Position numbers and translations under genes: made by a program. DNA of 64,000 nucleotides from assembly GCA_002238555.1 (NCBI GenBank), contig MPMO01000008.1, positions 1-64,000 of the forward strand, in the 5' to 3' direction. Positions 10,254 to 20,298 of this stretch are shown here, in pieces. How positions within the stretch are numbered: position 1 is the first letter of the stretch; each line of letters begins with the position of its first letter. The DNA is from Caldilineaceae bacterium bin34. Its GTDB lineage: Bacteria > Chloroflexota > Anaerolineae > Caldilineales > Caldilineaceae. The notes below the pieces were generated by a model. That model made no database searches, was not told the DNA's origin, and saw nothing but the letters and a program-made list of their open reading frames with translations.

Positions 10254-10377
10254 CCCGGCCGCCGACCGCCGGGAGGCGAGGTTGCGGCGCAATGGCAGGG
10301 GATTTGGTGCGGACCTCGACAACTGGACTAAAATGGACGGATCGACGGGTTTGCAATGATGCTTGCGGCAGGCAGGG

Positions 10378-11304
10378 ATGGAAACCATGGAGAAGAACGG
10401 ATACATCAATTCCAGCAACGGTGCCCGAACCGGTACCTATACGGTCAAGGCCGGCTTGGCCCAGATGCTGAAGGGCGGCGTCATCATGGATGTCGTGACG
10501 CCCGAGCAGGCTCGGATCGCCGAGGAGGCGGGTGCCTGTGCCGTTATGGCGCTGGAGCGCGTCCCGGCGGACATCCGCAAGGAAGGCGGTGTCTCCCGCA
10601 TGAGCGATCCCCAGGTGATTCGCGCCATCAAGGAAGCCGTCACCATTCCCGTCATGGCCAAGACGCGCATCGGACATTTTGTCGAGGCCCAGATTCTGGA
10701 GGCCCTCGGCATTGACTACATCGACGAAAGCGAGGTCCTGACCCCGGCCGACGAGAACAACCACATCGACAAGCACAACTTCACGGTTCCCTTTGTCTGT
10801 GGTTGCCGCAATCTGGGCGAGGCGCTGCGACGTATCGCGGAAGGCGCCGCCATGATTCGGACCAAGGGCGAGGCCGGCACGGGCAACGTGGTCGAGGCGG
10901 TGCGCCATGCGCGCAGCGTGCTCGGGGATGTTCGGCGCATTTCAACCATGAGTGCCGATGAGCGCTATGCGTATGCCAGGGACATCCAGGCACCGGTGGA
11001 GCTGGTCAACGAGACGGCAAACCTGGGCCGCCTGCCCGTGGTCAACTTCGCGGCCGGCGGGGTCGCCACACCGGCGGACGCTGCGCTCATGATGCAGCTG
11101 GGCCTTGACGGCGTGTTTGTGGGCTCGGGCATCTTCAAGAGTGGAGAGCCGGCCAAGCGGGCCCATGCCATCGTGCAGGCGGTGACCCACTTCAACGATG
11201 CCGAAGTGCTGGCCGAAGTGAGCGAGGACCTGGGCGAACCGATGGTCGGCATCAACCTGGACACGCTGTCCGAACCGGAGAAGATGGCTCATCGCGGCTG
11301 GTAG
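10378..11304 (+). CDS. pdxS: Pyridoxal 5'-phosphate synthase, PdxS subunit
   Basis: PdxS condenses ribose 5-phosphate, glyceraldehyde 3-phosphate and ammonia to pyridoxal phosphate. The protein (308 residues) is highly conserved: [20 protein letters not shown] with the catalytic Asp, [21 protein letters not shown], the active-site Lys in [25 protein letters not shown], and the second Lys region [10 protein letters not shown]. The C-terminus matches the family. Starts at 10378 and 10387 are both possible; neither has a perfect ribosome-binding site. pdxT follows after seven bases, forming the usual two-gene operon for the synthase-glutaminase complex. Confidence 0.97.
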   Translation: METMEKNGYINSSNGARTGTYTVKAGLAQMLKGGVIMDVVTPEQARIAEEAGACAVMALERVPADIRKEGGVSRMSDPQVIRAIKEAVTIPVMAKTRIGHFVEAQILEALGIDYIDESEVLTPADENNHIDKHNFTVPFVCGCRNLGEALRRIAEGAAMIRTKGEAGTGNVVEAVRHARSVLGDVRRISTMSADERYAYARDIQAPVELVNETANLGRLPVVNFAAGGVATPADAALMMQLGLDGVFVGSGIFKSGEPAKRAHAIVQAVTHFNDAEVLAEVSEDLGEPMVGINLDTLSEPEKMAHRGW

Positions 11305-11311
11305 CGAGGCC

Positions 11312-11920
11312 GTGCCCCTGCGCATCGGCGTGCTGGCGCTGCAGGGAGCCTTTCGGGAACACATACAAAAACTGTCGGTCCTGGGGGCTGCGGCCGTTGA
11401 GGTGCGACGGGCGGACCAGCTCAGTAAGCTGGACGGGCTCATCATTCCCGGCGGCGAGTCCACAACCATGGGCCTCGTCGCGGAACGTTGGGGGTTGGTC
11501 AACCCTCTGCGGCGGTGGGTGTCCCAAGGCCGGCCGGTCTGGGGAACCTGTGCCGGGCTGATCCTCCTGGCGGATCGGGCCACGGGCCAGAAGCGGGACG
11601 GACAGACGTTGCTGGGCGGCCTGGATGTGTCGGTGAACCGCAACTTCTTCGGCAGCCAGCGGGACAGTTTTGAGGGCGACCTGCAGGTTGCCGGATGGAA
11701 TTCCCCTTCGCCCGCGGTGTTCATCCGCGCACCGGCCGTCGTCGAAACCGGTCCCGGCGTGGAGATTCTGGCGGAGTGGACCGATCCCGACGGCCGTACG
11801 GTGCAGGTGGCCGTGCGCCAGGGCCATATTCTGGGCACGGCCTTTCACCCCGAGTTGTCCCGGGATCTGCGCTGGCACCGCCTGTTCCTGCAAATGGTCG
11901 AGTCGGTCACATCGACGTAG
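11312..11920 (+). CDS. pdxT: Pyridoxal 5'-phosphate synthase glutaminase, PdxT subunit
   Basis: PdxT (202 residues) is the class I glutamine amidotransferase that feeds ammonia to PdxS. It starts with GTG at 11312, giving the family N-terminus [13 protein letters not shown]. Motifs present are [13 protein letters not shown], the nucleophile Cys in [12 protein letters not shown], and the His-Glu pair in GTAFHPELS. It lies seven bases behind pdxS and is presumably co-transcribed and co-assembled with it. Confidence 0.96.
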   Translation: MPLRIGVLALQGAFREHIQKLSVLGAAAVEVRRADQLSKLDGLIIPGGESTTMGLVAERWGLVNPLRRWVSQGRPVWGTCAGLILLADRATGQKRDGQTLLGGLDVSVNRNFFGSQRDSFEGDLQVAGWNSPSPAVFIRAPAVVETGPGVEILAEWTDPDGRTVQVAVRQGHILGTAFHPELSRDLRWHRLFLQMVESVTST

Positions 11921-11998
11921 GTCAACGGGAGAGTCGCCCCGCGCGGACCGGGCTGTCCGAGTCCGGATTGTGGTCCCCGACTTAGGTCCCTGGTCCCG

Positions 11999-13291
11999 CT
12001 ACCCGCCCAGTTGCGCTGCCAGTTCCTCGCGCACGCCTGGGTTGTGTTCACTGTCGCGGTGTACCTGCAAAATGGTTGCAGCGTCCGGACCGACAGCCTT
12101 GCGCATGAGCTGACCCAGCGCCCAGACGGCGTGTTCCCGGACCGGCGGGGAGTCCTCCCGCAATGCCCGGGCCAGGGCCGGCAGGGCTGCAGGCGCACCC
12201 CAGTTGCCCAGGGCGGTGCACACGTTGCGGAGCATGCCTGGGCGCTTGGCCCGTTTGACGGCGGAGCGCCGGAAGCGGATTCGAAACGCCGCGTCGTCCA
12301 GCCAGTAGGGATTGTCCTCCCCAAAACCCTCCAGCAGTTTGGGTGCCGTCCACTCGGTTCGGACCGGTCGGTCGGCCAGGAACCCGTTACCGGGTGTCCG
12401 CTCGTGATTCCAGGGACAAACCTCCTGGCAGACATCACACCCAAATACCAGGTTGCCGAACCGGCCGCGAAGATCCCGGGGTACGGCCCCTTTGGCTTCA
12501 ATGGTCCAATAGCTGATGCACCTGCGGGCATCCAGCATCAGCGGTCCGCGGAAGGCGTCGGTGGGGCATTGGTCCAGGCAGCGGGTGCATCGGCCGCAGG
12601 TCATGGTCTGTTCGGCTTTGCCCTTCCCCTCCGTGACCCAGGTCCCCAAGTCCCGATCGTGCGGCAGGCCGTCCAGGATGGCGATGGGTGACAGGGTTGG
12701 CGCCGGCGGCCGGGCCGCGGGTGCCGGATCGGGTGCGACGGCTTCCGGAATGGCCAGGACGGCCAGGAAGATCCAGCTGCCCAGGTCCGGGTTGATGGAG
12801 CAGCAGTTCTTGCCGGTGAACGCCAGGCCGGAGGCCATGGCCCAGTCGCGTTCCACCACCGGCCCGGTGTCAACCCAGCATCGGGCATGGGCGGTGCGGC
12901 CGCTGAGTTTCCGGACCAGGGCGTCCAGCTCAAAGAGCCTGGGTTTGATCTGGTCGTGATAGTCCTCGTGCCAGGCATACCGGGCGAAGATGCCGCGCGA
13001 CGGATCCCGACGCACGTGTTCGGGAAGGTCCGCGTGCAGATAGCCAACGCCCAGCACGACCAGGGAGCGGACGGGTTGGCTGTCGGCGACCAGCAGACGG
13101 TCCGGCTGCATGCGGATGTCCGGATTGCGCGCCAGCCAGGCCATGTCGCCGTGGCAGCCTTCCTCCAGCCAGGCCTCCAGGTAGTCGGTGTGGACGGCTC
13201 CGGACCGGGGCGCGGCAATGCGGCACAGGTCGAAACCCAGCCTCGAGGCCAGGTCTCGAACCGTTGATGCGGATAGTTCGGCTGGTTTCAT
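11999..13291 (-). CDS. queG: Epoxyqueuosine reductase
   Basis: QueG reduces epoxyqueuosine to queuosine in tRNA using cobalamin and two [4Fe-4S] clusters. The 430-residue product has the catalytic Asp region CWVDTGPVVERDWA, the two ferredoxin-type cluster motifs CGRCTRCLDQCPTDAF and CDVCQEVCPWN, and a C-terminal HEAT-like region (LPALARALREDSPPVREHAVWALGQL). ATG at 13291 (MKPAELSASTV) fits the family N-terminus; the frame remains open further upstream without similarity. It converges with pdxT across about 80 bases. No other queuosine gene is in the window. Confidence 0.95.
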   Translation of the reverse strand: MKPAELSASTVRDLASRLGFDLCRIAAPRSGAVHTDYLEAWLEEGCHGDMAWLARNPDIRMQPDRLLVADSQPVRSLVVLGVGYLHADLPEHVRRDPSRGIFARYAWHEDYHDQIKPRLFELDALVRKLSGRTAHARCWVDTGPVVERDWAMASGLAFTGKNCCSINPDLGSWIFLAVLAIPEAVAPDPAPAARPPAPTLSPIAILDGLPHDRDLGTWVTEGKGKAEQTMTCGRCTRCLDQCPTDAFRGPLMLDARRCISYWTIEAKGAVPRDLRGRFGNLVFGCDVCQEVCPWNHERTPGNGFLADRPVRTEWTAPKLLEGFGEDNPYWLDDAAFRIRFRRSAVKRAKRPGMLRNVCTALGNWGAPAALPALARALREDSPPVREHAVWALGQLMRKAVGPDAATILQVHRDSEHNPGVREELAAQLGG

Positions 13292-13394
13292 GTTTCCGGT
13301 GTGTCGGCCGGCAGTGTCCGGTGCGTCCACGGCTTCCAAGTACACTGATCGGACGTTCCCATTGCCCTAGACTCTACTTTTCGGTGCCCGCCCC

Positions 13395-14702
13395 ATGAAT
13401 CCCAGTTCCTTAACATCCGACGTTCACGGCCAAGCACTCGCCATCCACGGTGGTCCCAAGGCGGTGGACCGCGAGCTCAACCTTTTCAAGGGGGCCGGTC
13501 TCCTGGGTGCCGAGGAGAAGCAGGCAGTGATGGAGGTGTTGGACGCCCAGTCCTTGTTCCGGTACTACGGTCCCAACCACCTCGGTAAGGTGGAGGCCTT
13601 TGAACAGGGTCTGGCGGATTACCTGGGCGTGCCGTTCGCCTTGGGAACCGCCAACGGCACGGCGGCGCTGCGCCTTGGCCTGGCGGCCCTTGGGGTTGGT
13701 CCCGGTGACGAAGTGATCGTACCAGCCGCCACCTTCATTGCATCGGTGGGTGCCATTGTTGCCAGTCGGGCCCGGCCCGTGTTCTGCGAAGTGGACGCCA
13801 ACATGCTCCTGGATCCCGAGGATCTGGAGCGCTGCCTCACGCCCTTGACCAAGGCGATTATGCCGGTTCACCTGGGCGGCAAGTGCGCGGACATGGATGC
13901 CGTGTGCGACTTTGCCCGGGCTCATGACCTCAAGGTGATTGAGGATGCGGCCCAGGCCGTGGGCAGCGTTCATCGCGACCGGCCCGTGGCGACCATCGGA
14001 GACGTGGGTTGCTTCTCGTTCCAATTGGAGAAGAACATCACCAGCGGCGAAGGCGGAGCCCTGATCACAAGCGATCCGGAGTTGTACCGGCGAGCCACCA
14101 TCTATTCCGATCAGGGTGGCCAGTTCTGGACTTCCCATTCGGGGGTTCGGGATCACTTCAAGGGTTTGCAGGCAGACCCCATCATTGGCGAAAACCTGCG
14201 CATGAATGAGATTGCGGGCGCCATCATGGGCTGCCAGCTTGCAAAGCTGCCGGCTGTTCTGGACCGCATCGAGTCCACCAACGGTGCCCTCAGGACCGGC
14301 ATGGAGGAATTGGCCGGTGCCAGCCTGGAGCCGCGGGCGGACGGCCGCGATCGTCATTCCGTCTGGGTCATTGACTATGCCGACAGTGCCGAAGAAGCTG
14401 ACGAGCGCATCGAGTGGCTCCGCGCCGAGGGCCTGCCCGCCGGCAAGATCTACGGCGGGGTGCCCGTGTACGCCGCCGACCAGGTTTTGAACCAACGCCT
14501 GGCCGCGCGGGGTTGTCCCTTCGACTGCCCCGCCTATTTCCCCGAGCCCGTGGAGTACAGCATGGGCATGTGCCCCCGGTCGGAGGATCTGATGAATCGG
14601 TCAATCGTCCTGAACGTGGGCCCTTTATGGTCGGAAGAGGACCTGGACGACGTGCTGACCGGTGCTGCCAAGGTGTATCGGGCTACGGCCGGTTCCGGGT
14701 AG
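13395..14702 (+). CDS. DegT/DnrJ/EryC1/StrS family PLP-dependent aminotransferase
   Basis: This 435-residue sugar-aminotransferase-type enzyme has the family landmarks: TANGTAALRLGLAALGVGPGDEVIVPA, VIEDAAQAVGS with the PLP-pyridine Asp, and the Schiff-base Lys at about residue 213 in LEKNITSGEGGA. Relatives aminate keto-sugars for surface polysaccharides or antibiotics, or aminate inositol derivatives. There is no polysaccharide cluster next to it, so the substrate cannot be told. It is divergent from queG across about 100 bases. Confidence 0.9.
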   Translation: MNPSSLTSDVHGQALAIHGGPKAVDRELNLFKGAGLLGAEEKQAVMEVLDAQSLFRYYGPNHLGKVEAFEQGLADYLGVPFALGTANGTAALRLGLAALGVGPGDEVIVPAATFIASVGAIVASRARPVFCEVDANMLLDPEDLERCLTPLTKAIMPVHLGGKCADMDAVCDFARAHDLKVIEDAAQAVGSVHRDRPVATIGDVGCFSFQLEKNITSGEGGALITSDPELYRRATIYSDQGGQFWTSHSGVRDHFKGLQADPIIGENLRMNEIAGAIMGCQLAKLPAVLDRIESTNGALRTGMEELAGASLEPRADGRDRHSVWVIDYADSAEEADERIEWLRAEGLPAGKIYGGVPVYAADQVLNQRLAARGCPFDCPAYFPEPVEYSMGMCPRSEDLMNRSIVLNVGPLWSEEDLDDVLTGAAKVYRATAGSG

Positions 14703-14825
14703 CCGCGGCCTATCGCGGCCGGTACGATTGGATGCAGGCCTGATCGATCGGCATCGAGCATCCCGTGACGGGCTCTGCCGTGTTTTTGTATATGGTCGTA
14801 TCTATTCGTGGATGAGCCAAAGCCC

Positions 14826-15227
14826 ATGGAACCGCGCATTAGCCTGATTACCCTGGGTGTTGCCAATCTGTCTCGATCAGTGAAGTTTTATCGGGATGGG
14901 TTGGGACTGCCCCTCTTGGATGAAAACACCGAATCCATCGCCTTCTTCCAGACCCGGGGCACTTGGTTGGCCCTGTACCCTCGGGATGCCTTGGCCGCCG
15001 ATGTCGGTGTGGCCACGGAGGGCCAGGGCTTTTCCGGCATCACCCTGGCTCACAACGTCCGTACACGGGAAGAGGTGGATGCCCTGCTGGACGTGGCCAT
15101 GGCTGCCGGTGCCACCCTGGTTAAGCCGGCTCAAGATGCCTTTTGGGGAGGTTACTCGGGTTACTTCGCCGATCTCGACGGCTACCTTTGGGAAATCGCA
15201 TGGAATCCCCATTTTTGGATTGAGTGA
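14826..15227 (+). CDS. VOC superfamily (glyoxalase/bleomycin-resistance-like) protein
   Basis: The 133-residue protein has the paired beta-alpha-beta-beta-beta modules of the vicinal oxygen chelate fold: ISLITLGVANLSRSVKFYRDGLGLP at the start and GGYSGYFADLDGYLWEIAWNPHF at the end, the latter with the usual metal-binding Glu. Members range from glyoxalases to dioxygenases and antibiotic-binding proteins, so no reaction is assigned. GTG at 14808 is an alternative start giving six more residues. Confidence 0.88.
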   Translation: MEPRISLITLGVANLSRSVKFYRDGLGLPLLDENTESIAFFQTRGTWLALYPRDALAADVGVATEGQGFSGITLAHNVRTREEVDALLDVAMAAGATLVKPAQDAFWGGYSGYFADLDGYLWEIAWNPHFWIE

Positions 15228-15546
15228 CTGAGCCGGGGCAGCATGCTCCACAAGGGATTGTGGACAACGGTTGTTGCAGTTGGCAGGGGGTCGAATTCAG
15301 GGCCCCTGAAGCGTTCTTGAAGGCAAGGATCTTGGCATTCGCCACAGTCTGCAAGGCTTGTTTCCGCACGGTCTTCCAATGGCCGCCGGATGTGGCCGCG
15401 TGCACGGACCTCGGTGTCTGCATTCGGGACCTGTCCTCTTGAATAACAATACCCACGGATTTCATAGCATGGTTCGATTCCAACAAGCCGGTGCCGAAAA
15501 GCCAACACAGCCGATGCGTGAGTTCCCGACTGGGGTTTGCAAGAAG

Positions 15547-17487
15547 ATGTACACCATGACTGGTGGAATACAGTGCCCAAACTGGGGGCGGGTATTGCCA
15601 CTGTGCCTTGTCGTCTGTTGCCTGCTGCTGGGTTTGCTGCCGACGGGTGTTGTGGCCCAAGGGCCACCCCAGATGGAGGAGCAGACTTTGGAGGTTCCAC
15701 ACTCACCGGCAGCCCGGGCCGACACGACGCCCGAAGCGAAACAGGCTCTCAACCAGGTTGATGAAGATGACTCCGCCAACGGGGATCAAGGCGGAGACGC
15801 TCAGGCTGCGGAGTCGGAAGCTTCCAACTTCGACTGTACACGGCAGCATACGGCGGTGCCGGGGGATACGCTTTTGGCAATAGCCATCCGGTACGACGTC
15901 ACTGTGACCGCAATTCGTCAAGCCAGCGGCCTGACGGATGCCGATCCGCTGCTGGTCGGCCGAACCCTTTGCATACCCGGCGAGGCCGCGGATCCGTCAT
16001 CGCGGCCTCGGGCCGTATCTGCTCCGCTTATCAGAGGCGAAAGGTATGTTGTCAAAGGTGGCGACACTCTCTCCGAGATCGCTCTGAAGCACGGCGTACC
16101 TTTGGAGGTACTTGCCCGTTCCAACTACCTGACGGACATCGACCTGCTGCCAGTCGGTCAAGTGCTGTGCATACCCAGGCTGGGATGGACTTGGCCTTCT
16201 GCAATCGATGCCGCGATGGAAGGTGTTACATATGCAGTCCAGGAGGGAGACGCCCTGTTGGAGATTGCTCTGGATTACGAAGTGTCCCTGACGGACTTGC
16301 TGTTTGCCAACCGTCTTACGGAATGCAGCTTGATTCGTCCCGGCGAGATGCTCGTCATTCCGGCTGTCGGCGAGCTCACTGCGGTGCCGCTGCCCGACCT
16401 GCCCCCTACCGCGAAGGCGATTCCCTTGGATTTTGCCTACGGTACTCAGGGACACGCCTTGGGCAAGGACAGTAACGGACACTTCTTGGATGAGGAACAT
16501 GGTCAGATGGTTCTGGCTGCGGTCCGGGATCTGGGCTTTACTTGGCTCAAGCAGCAGGTGCGCTGGGAGGACATGGAGCCCCACCGCGGGCAACGGCAGT
16601 GGCTTGAAATGGACAGGTTGTTGGCCGAGGCCGACCGGCAGGGCGTAAATGTGTTGTTCAGCGTGGTAGCTGCACCGCTCTGGGCTCGGGAGAGCGGTGC
16701 TGATCTGACCGTGGCCGGCCCTCCCGCCGACAATGCGGACTTCGCCAACTATCTGGGAGCGCTGGCCAGCCGTTATTGCGGCCAACTTGATGCAATTGAG
16801 GTCTGGGAGCAACAGAATCTTCATTTCACATGGGGCAATCTCACCCTCAGCGCCGAGGCCTATGTGCAAATGCTGGCGGCTGCTTCAGCTGCGATCCGCG
16901 AAGCCTGTCCTTCCATATGGGTTGTTTCCGGTGCCCCCACACCGGCAGGCGGCAATGCCCACTTGAGTGTGGACGATTTCACCTATATGCAGGAAATGCT
17001 GGTTGCCGGCCTGGCGGATCACGTAGATGGCATTGGTGCCCGTCCACGCGGCTACAACATACCTCCCCAATACACTTGGCAAGGGGCGTGTGCAGCCATC
17101 CAGGAGGCCGGTGATACGTTCCTTGGCGCCTGTGAATGGCCCCATCACTCCTGGAGCTTCCGATCCATCATGGAAGGTTATCGCGCGCTGGCGGTGCAGT
17201 ACGACGCGTCCAACAAGCCCATAGTGCCCACTGCGTTCGGCTGGGCCTCAGGCGACGGACATCCCTATTACCGATTCGCGAACGACAACAGTTTGCAGGA
17301 GCAGGCGGACTGGACTGTCCAGGCTTACACAATGATGCGGGACTGGGGTTGGGTTGGTCCCGCGTTCCTCTGGAATTTGAACTTCGAGGTTGTTGCCCCC
17401 GGAACGGAAAGGGCTCTGTGGAGCATCGTCACTGTCGACTGGTCGCCCAAGCCGGTCTATACGGCCCTCAAGCAAATGGCCAAATAG
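15547..17487 (+). CDS. Secreted protein with three LysM repeats and a glycoside-hydrolase-like domain
   Basis: ATG at 15547 begins a signal peptide (VLPLCLVVCCLLLGLLPTGVVAQ) after a charged N-terminus; the product has 646 residues. A low-complexity acidic linker is followed by three LysM modules at about residues 100-140, 165-205 and 230-270, recognisable by HTAVPGDTLLAIAIRYDVTV, YVVKGGDTLSEIALKHGV and YAVQEGDALLEIALDYEV. The rest (about 300-646) looks like a TIM-barrel glycosidase of the cellulase or GH39-like type: LGFTWLKQQVRWEDMEP, DAIEVWEQQNL and a C-terminal GPAFLWNLNFE. The Glu in VWEQQN is in the place of the acid-base residue. LysM modules would anchor it to peptidoglycan or chitin-like glycans. 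The substrate is unknown. Confidence 0.85.
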   Translation: MYTMTGGIQCPNWGRVLPLCLVVCCLLLGLLPTGVVAQGPPQMEEQTLEVPHSPAARADTTPEAKQALNQVDEDDSANGDQGGDAQAAESEASNFDCTRQHTAVPGDTLLAIAIRYDVTVTAIRQASGLTDADPLLVGRTLCIPGEAADPSSRPRAVSAPLIRGERYVVKGGDTLSEIALKHGVPLEVLARSNYLTDIDLLPVGQVLCIPRLGWTWPSAIDAAMEGVTYAVQEGDALLEIALDYEVSLTDLLFANRLTECSLIRPGEMLVIPAVGELTAVPLPDLPPTAKAIPLDFAYGTQGHALGKDSNGHFLDEEHGQMVLAAVRDLGFTWLKQQVRWEDMEPHRGQRQWLEMDRLLAEADRQGVNVLFSVVAAPLWARESGADLTVAGPPADNADFANYLGALASRYCGQLDAIEVWEQQNLHFTWGNLTLSAEAYVQMLAAASAAIREACPSIWVVSGAPTPAGGNAHLSVDDFTYMQEMLVAGLADHVDGIGARPRGYNIPPQYTWQGACAAIQEAGDTFLGACEWPHHSWSFRSIMEGYRALAVQYDASNKPIVPTAFGWASGDGHPYYRFANDNSLQEQADWTVQAYTMMRDWGWVGPAFLWNLNFEVVAPGTERALWSIVTVDWSPKPVYTALKQMAK

Positions 17488-17769
17488 GCAGGCAGGTCGC
17501 CGAACCCGGCGCAGCCCGGCAGTTGGTTCCGGGATCAATCCCCCGGAATTCAACGCGATGGCCGAGATGCTGACCTTGTCGGAGAGAGAGGGATCCGACA
17601 GATCGCGTCCCTCCCGAGTTCGACTTTGTCCAGGATGTCCTTGTGGCCGCAACCCGGCCTCCGGGCAACGGGCGGCCCCGCAACCGCGGTGATGGTCTCC
17701 ACTGTTGGTAGGACCCTATTCACGATGGCAGAATGGACCGTATCTGCCTCAAACAACCCCTTGGAACCA

Positions 17770-19284
17770 ATGGCAATGAGCAACGCACTGGGCAAATTGA
17801 AGGAACGGCTGGCCACCGTCACCGACCTGAACCAGGCTGCCAGCCTGATGCACCACGATCAGGAAACCGTCATGCCCGAAGGTGCCGCGTCCGCACGCGC
17901 GGCACAACTGGGCACGGTGTCGAGGGTGGCTCACGAACTGTTCGTTGCGGACGAGGTTGGGATCTGGCTGGAGGAGCTTCAATCCGACTCCGAAGACTCT
18001 GGCCTGGCCGAGGAGGATCGGGACCTGATCAAGGTTGCGGCCCGGGACTACAGGATCAAGCGCAACCTTCCGGCCGAATATGTGGACCGTTCGACCGAGA
18101 CGCACATTTTGTCCAACGAGGCGTGGCGCAAGGCCCGGGATGCCGCCGACTACGGACAGTTCCTGCCGTGGCTCCGGAAGTGCGTGGATCTGGCGCACGA
18201 GTACGCCGACTACCAGGGCTACGACGAGCACGTCTACGACGCCCTGCTGGATCAATTCGAACCCGGCATGAAGGCCCGGGAGGTGGAGGCCATCTTCACG
18301 CCCCTGCGCGCCGAGACCGTCCACCTGGTCAAGGCCGTAGCCGATTCGGGCGTGCAACTGGACAAATCCTGCCTGACGGGCAACTTCGATCATGCGACCC
18401 AGGTGCATCTGGGCCGCACGCTGGTGAGCGCCTTCGGCTTCGATTTCAGTCGCGGCCGCGTGGACGAGGTCACCCATCCGTACTGCACCAGCTTCAGCCG
18501 GGACGATGTGCGGCTTTGCACGCGGGTGTACTCCGGCGAATTCAACGTGTGCCTCTTCAGCATGCTGCACGAGTGTGGCCATGCGCTGTACGACCAGAAC
18601 ATCGATCCGGCTTGGGATCGGACGCCGATTACCAGTGGCTGTTCCCTCGGCATCCACGAGAGCCAGTCCCGCATGTGGGAGAACCTGGTCGGGCGCGGAA
18701 GACCGTTCTGGGACTGGGCCTATCCAATCCTGCAGGCCCACTTCCCCCAGTTCAACGGGGTGCCGCAGGAGACCTATTACCGGGCCATCAACGGTGTTGC
18801 ACCAAGCCTGATTCGGGTCGAGGCCGACGAAGTGACCTACAACCTCCACATCATGCTGCGGTTCGAACTGGAGAAGGCGATGATGGAGGGCAAGGTCGAC
18901 TTGGAGGATCTGCCGCGCGAGTGGAACGACCGCATGGAGGAGTACTTGGGTGTGCGGCCCGAGGACGACGCGGAAGGGGTGTTGCAGGATGTGCACTGGA
19001 GCTTTGGCTACCTGGGCTACTTCCCGACCTACAGCCTGGGCAACATCATTTCCGTGCAGCTGTACGAGGCGGCCAAACGGGACCATCCGGACTTGGAGGA
19101 TCAGTTCCGGCGCGGCAAGTTCGACACGCTGCTCGAATGGATGCGGATCCACATCCATCGGCATGGTCGGCGCTACACCCCCGGGGAACTCCTAGAGCAA
19201 AGTGTCGGCACCGGAATTGATGCCGGGCCATACGTGGGCTACCTGAAGTCCAAGCTCAACGACCTCTATGGAGTATCCGTCTAA
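17770..19284 (+). CDS. M32 family carboxypeptidase (Taq type)
   Basis: This is a 504-residue zinc carboxypeptidase releasing C-terminal residues in the cytoplasm. The metal site HECGH starts at about residue 267 (MLHECGHALYDQN), and the conserved HESQSRMWEN motif supplying further ligands follows. Later conserved regions are YYRAINGV, VEADEVTYNLHIMLRFELEK and the C-terminal Gly-rich segment TYSLGNIISVQLY. Length equals that of Thermus aquaticus carboxypeptidase and related enzymes. ATG at 17770 is preferred to a frame opening at 17626, because similarity begins with LGKLKERLATVTDLNQAASL. No signal peptide. Confidence 0.95.
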   Translation: MAMSNALGKLKERLATVTDLNQAASLMHHDQETVMPEGAASARAAQLGTVSRVAHELFVADEVGIWLEELQSDSEDSGLAEEDRDLIKVAARDYRIKRNLPAEYVDRSTETHILSNEAWRKARDAADYGQFLPWLRKCVDLAHEYADYQGYDEHVYDALLDQFEPGMKAREVEAIFTPLRAETVHLVKAVADSGVQLDKSCLTGNFDHATQVHLGRTLVSAFGFDFSRGRVDEVTHPYCTSFSRDDVRLCTRVYSGEFNVCLFSMLHECGHALYDQNIDPAWDRTPITSGCSLGIHESQSRMWENLVGRGRPFWDWAYPILQAHFPQFNGVPQETYYRAINGVAPSLIRVEADEVTYNLHIMLRFELEKAMMEGKVDLEDLPREWNDRMEEYLGVRPEDDAEGVLQDVHWSFGYLGYFPTYSLGNIISVQLYEAAKRDHPDLEDQFRRGKFDTLLEWMRIHIHRHGRRYTPGELLEQSVGTGIDAGPYVGYLKSKLNDLYGVSV

Positions 19285-19603
19285 GCCTCTGTATCTGCAG
19301 AGCCCTATGGAACGGATGTTCCGGACCAGGGACAGTGCCAAGGAGGTGCCGCTGCAGATGCTTCCACGCCCGTTCCGGATTGATGGCATCCATCAGTTGC
19401 GCCCCGTGCGATTCGATGCGGGACGGTTCCGATATCGGCAGCCCGCTCCATCTTGGAATGGGGCGGCTTAAACAAGTGATGCCAAGAGGGCCGCGCCAGG
19501 GACCATCGGTTGGTGATGCTGTTCCTTGTTGGTGTGGGCCCTGTAACCTCGCCACGGTTAGGTGCCGGGATGCCAAAAGCCGAGGCGGAGCGTACCCTTG
19601 GTC
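19285..19603. other. Region without a recognised gene
   Basis: Only short frames without family features occur between the carboxypeptidase stop and the stop codon of the convergent VapC-type gene. No clear terminator hairpin with a T-run was seen. Confidence 0.4.
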
Positions 19604-19999
19604 CTACGGCATTGATGAGTTGGGAAACACAGCGGCGAGGGCCTGATCAAAGGTCTTCATGTCCCTGACGCCACGTCGTCTACAACTCGCCAGGTGGCAG
19701 AGATCGCGGGCTTGTAGCGCGGGATGGAGTTCATGGAGCTGACGCGCCAGTTCGACATCGGCTTCTTCCAGCGGCCACACTTCGATGTCAAGACTGGAGA
19801 TCAGTTCCATCGCCGCGTCGAATACGAGCAATCTCCCCGTGGCCAGGTACACGTGTGCCAATTCCTGCAGGACTTCGGCCGAAGTGCAAAGTGGCTTCCG
19901 GCTCCGGTACGCCTCGATGAGGAAAGCTCTGGAGGGCTGTTTGAGAATGTGCGGCCGCCCCACTGCGTACATGAACACATTTGTATCCACAAAGATCAT
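19604..19999 (-). CDS. PIN-domain toxin (VapC type)
   Basis: The 131-residue protein is a PIN-domain ribonuclease. Acidic active-site residues are in place: D5 in MIFVDTNVFMYAVG, E42/E46 in TSAEVLQELAHV, an Asp in LQARDLCHLASC, and a final Asp in DMKTFDQAL. VapC toxins cleave tRNA or rRNA and are held inactive by the partner antitoxin. The ATG overlaps the stop of the upstream antitoxin gene (ATGA), as is usual for such operons. Confidence 0.88.
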   Translation of the reverse strand: MIFVDTNVFMYAVGRPHILKQPSRAFLIEAYRSRKPLCTSAEVLQELAHVYLATGRLLVFDAAMELISSLDIEVWPLEEADVELARQLHELHPALQARDLCHLASCRRRGVRDMKTFDQALAAVFPNSSMP

Positions 20000-20271
20000 G
20001 TACCGGTTGCCCCTGCGGCCCGCGACTCATTGATGACACGCAAGTGGTCTTCCCAGTCGGGTTCGGTCTCGGGACCTTCCAGGGCATCGCACATCTTGAA
20101 AAATTCCTCAATGTCCCCCAGGGCCTCGAAGGGCTTGACGCGCTGGCGTTCTTCAAGGCGTGTGTGGGCAGCCGCACGCAGCCAAGCACTGAGCGTCATG
20201 CCCTCCCGCCTCGCCTGAAGGACGAAACGGTCACGATCGGCGTCAGGAATCACCAACTGGACTCTGGCCAT
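19996..20271 (-). CDS. Antitoxin partner of PIN toxin (ribbon-helix-helix-like)
   Basis: The product has 91 residues. The start MARVQLVIPDADRDRFVLQA with GMTLSAWLRAAAHTRLEE has the strand-helix-helix pattern of a ribbon-helix-helix DNA-binding antitoxin. The C-terminal acidic part (DIEEFFKMCDALEGPETEPDW) would wrap the toxin. ATG at 20271 is preceded nine bases upstream by AGGGGGG, which favours it over an earlier in-frame codon. A palindromic operator lies immediately upstream. Confidence 0.85.
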   Translation of the reverse strand: MARVQLVIPDADRDRFVLQARREGMTLSAWLRAAAHTRLEERQRVKPFEALGDIEEFFKMCDALEGPETEPDWEDHLRVINESRAAGATGT

Positions 20272-20298
20272 GAAACAAGACCCCCCTGCCATCTTGAG

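Noticed and set aside
17733..19220. A long plus-strand frame overlapping the M32 carboxypeptidase
   Set aside because: Gly/Arg/Pro-rich composition and no motifs; the M32 frame carries HECGH and the conserved family blocks.
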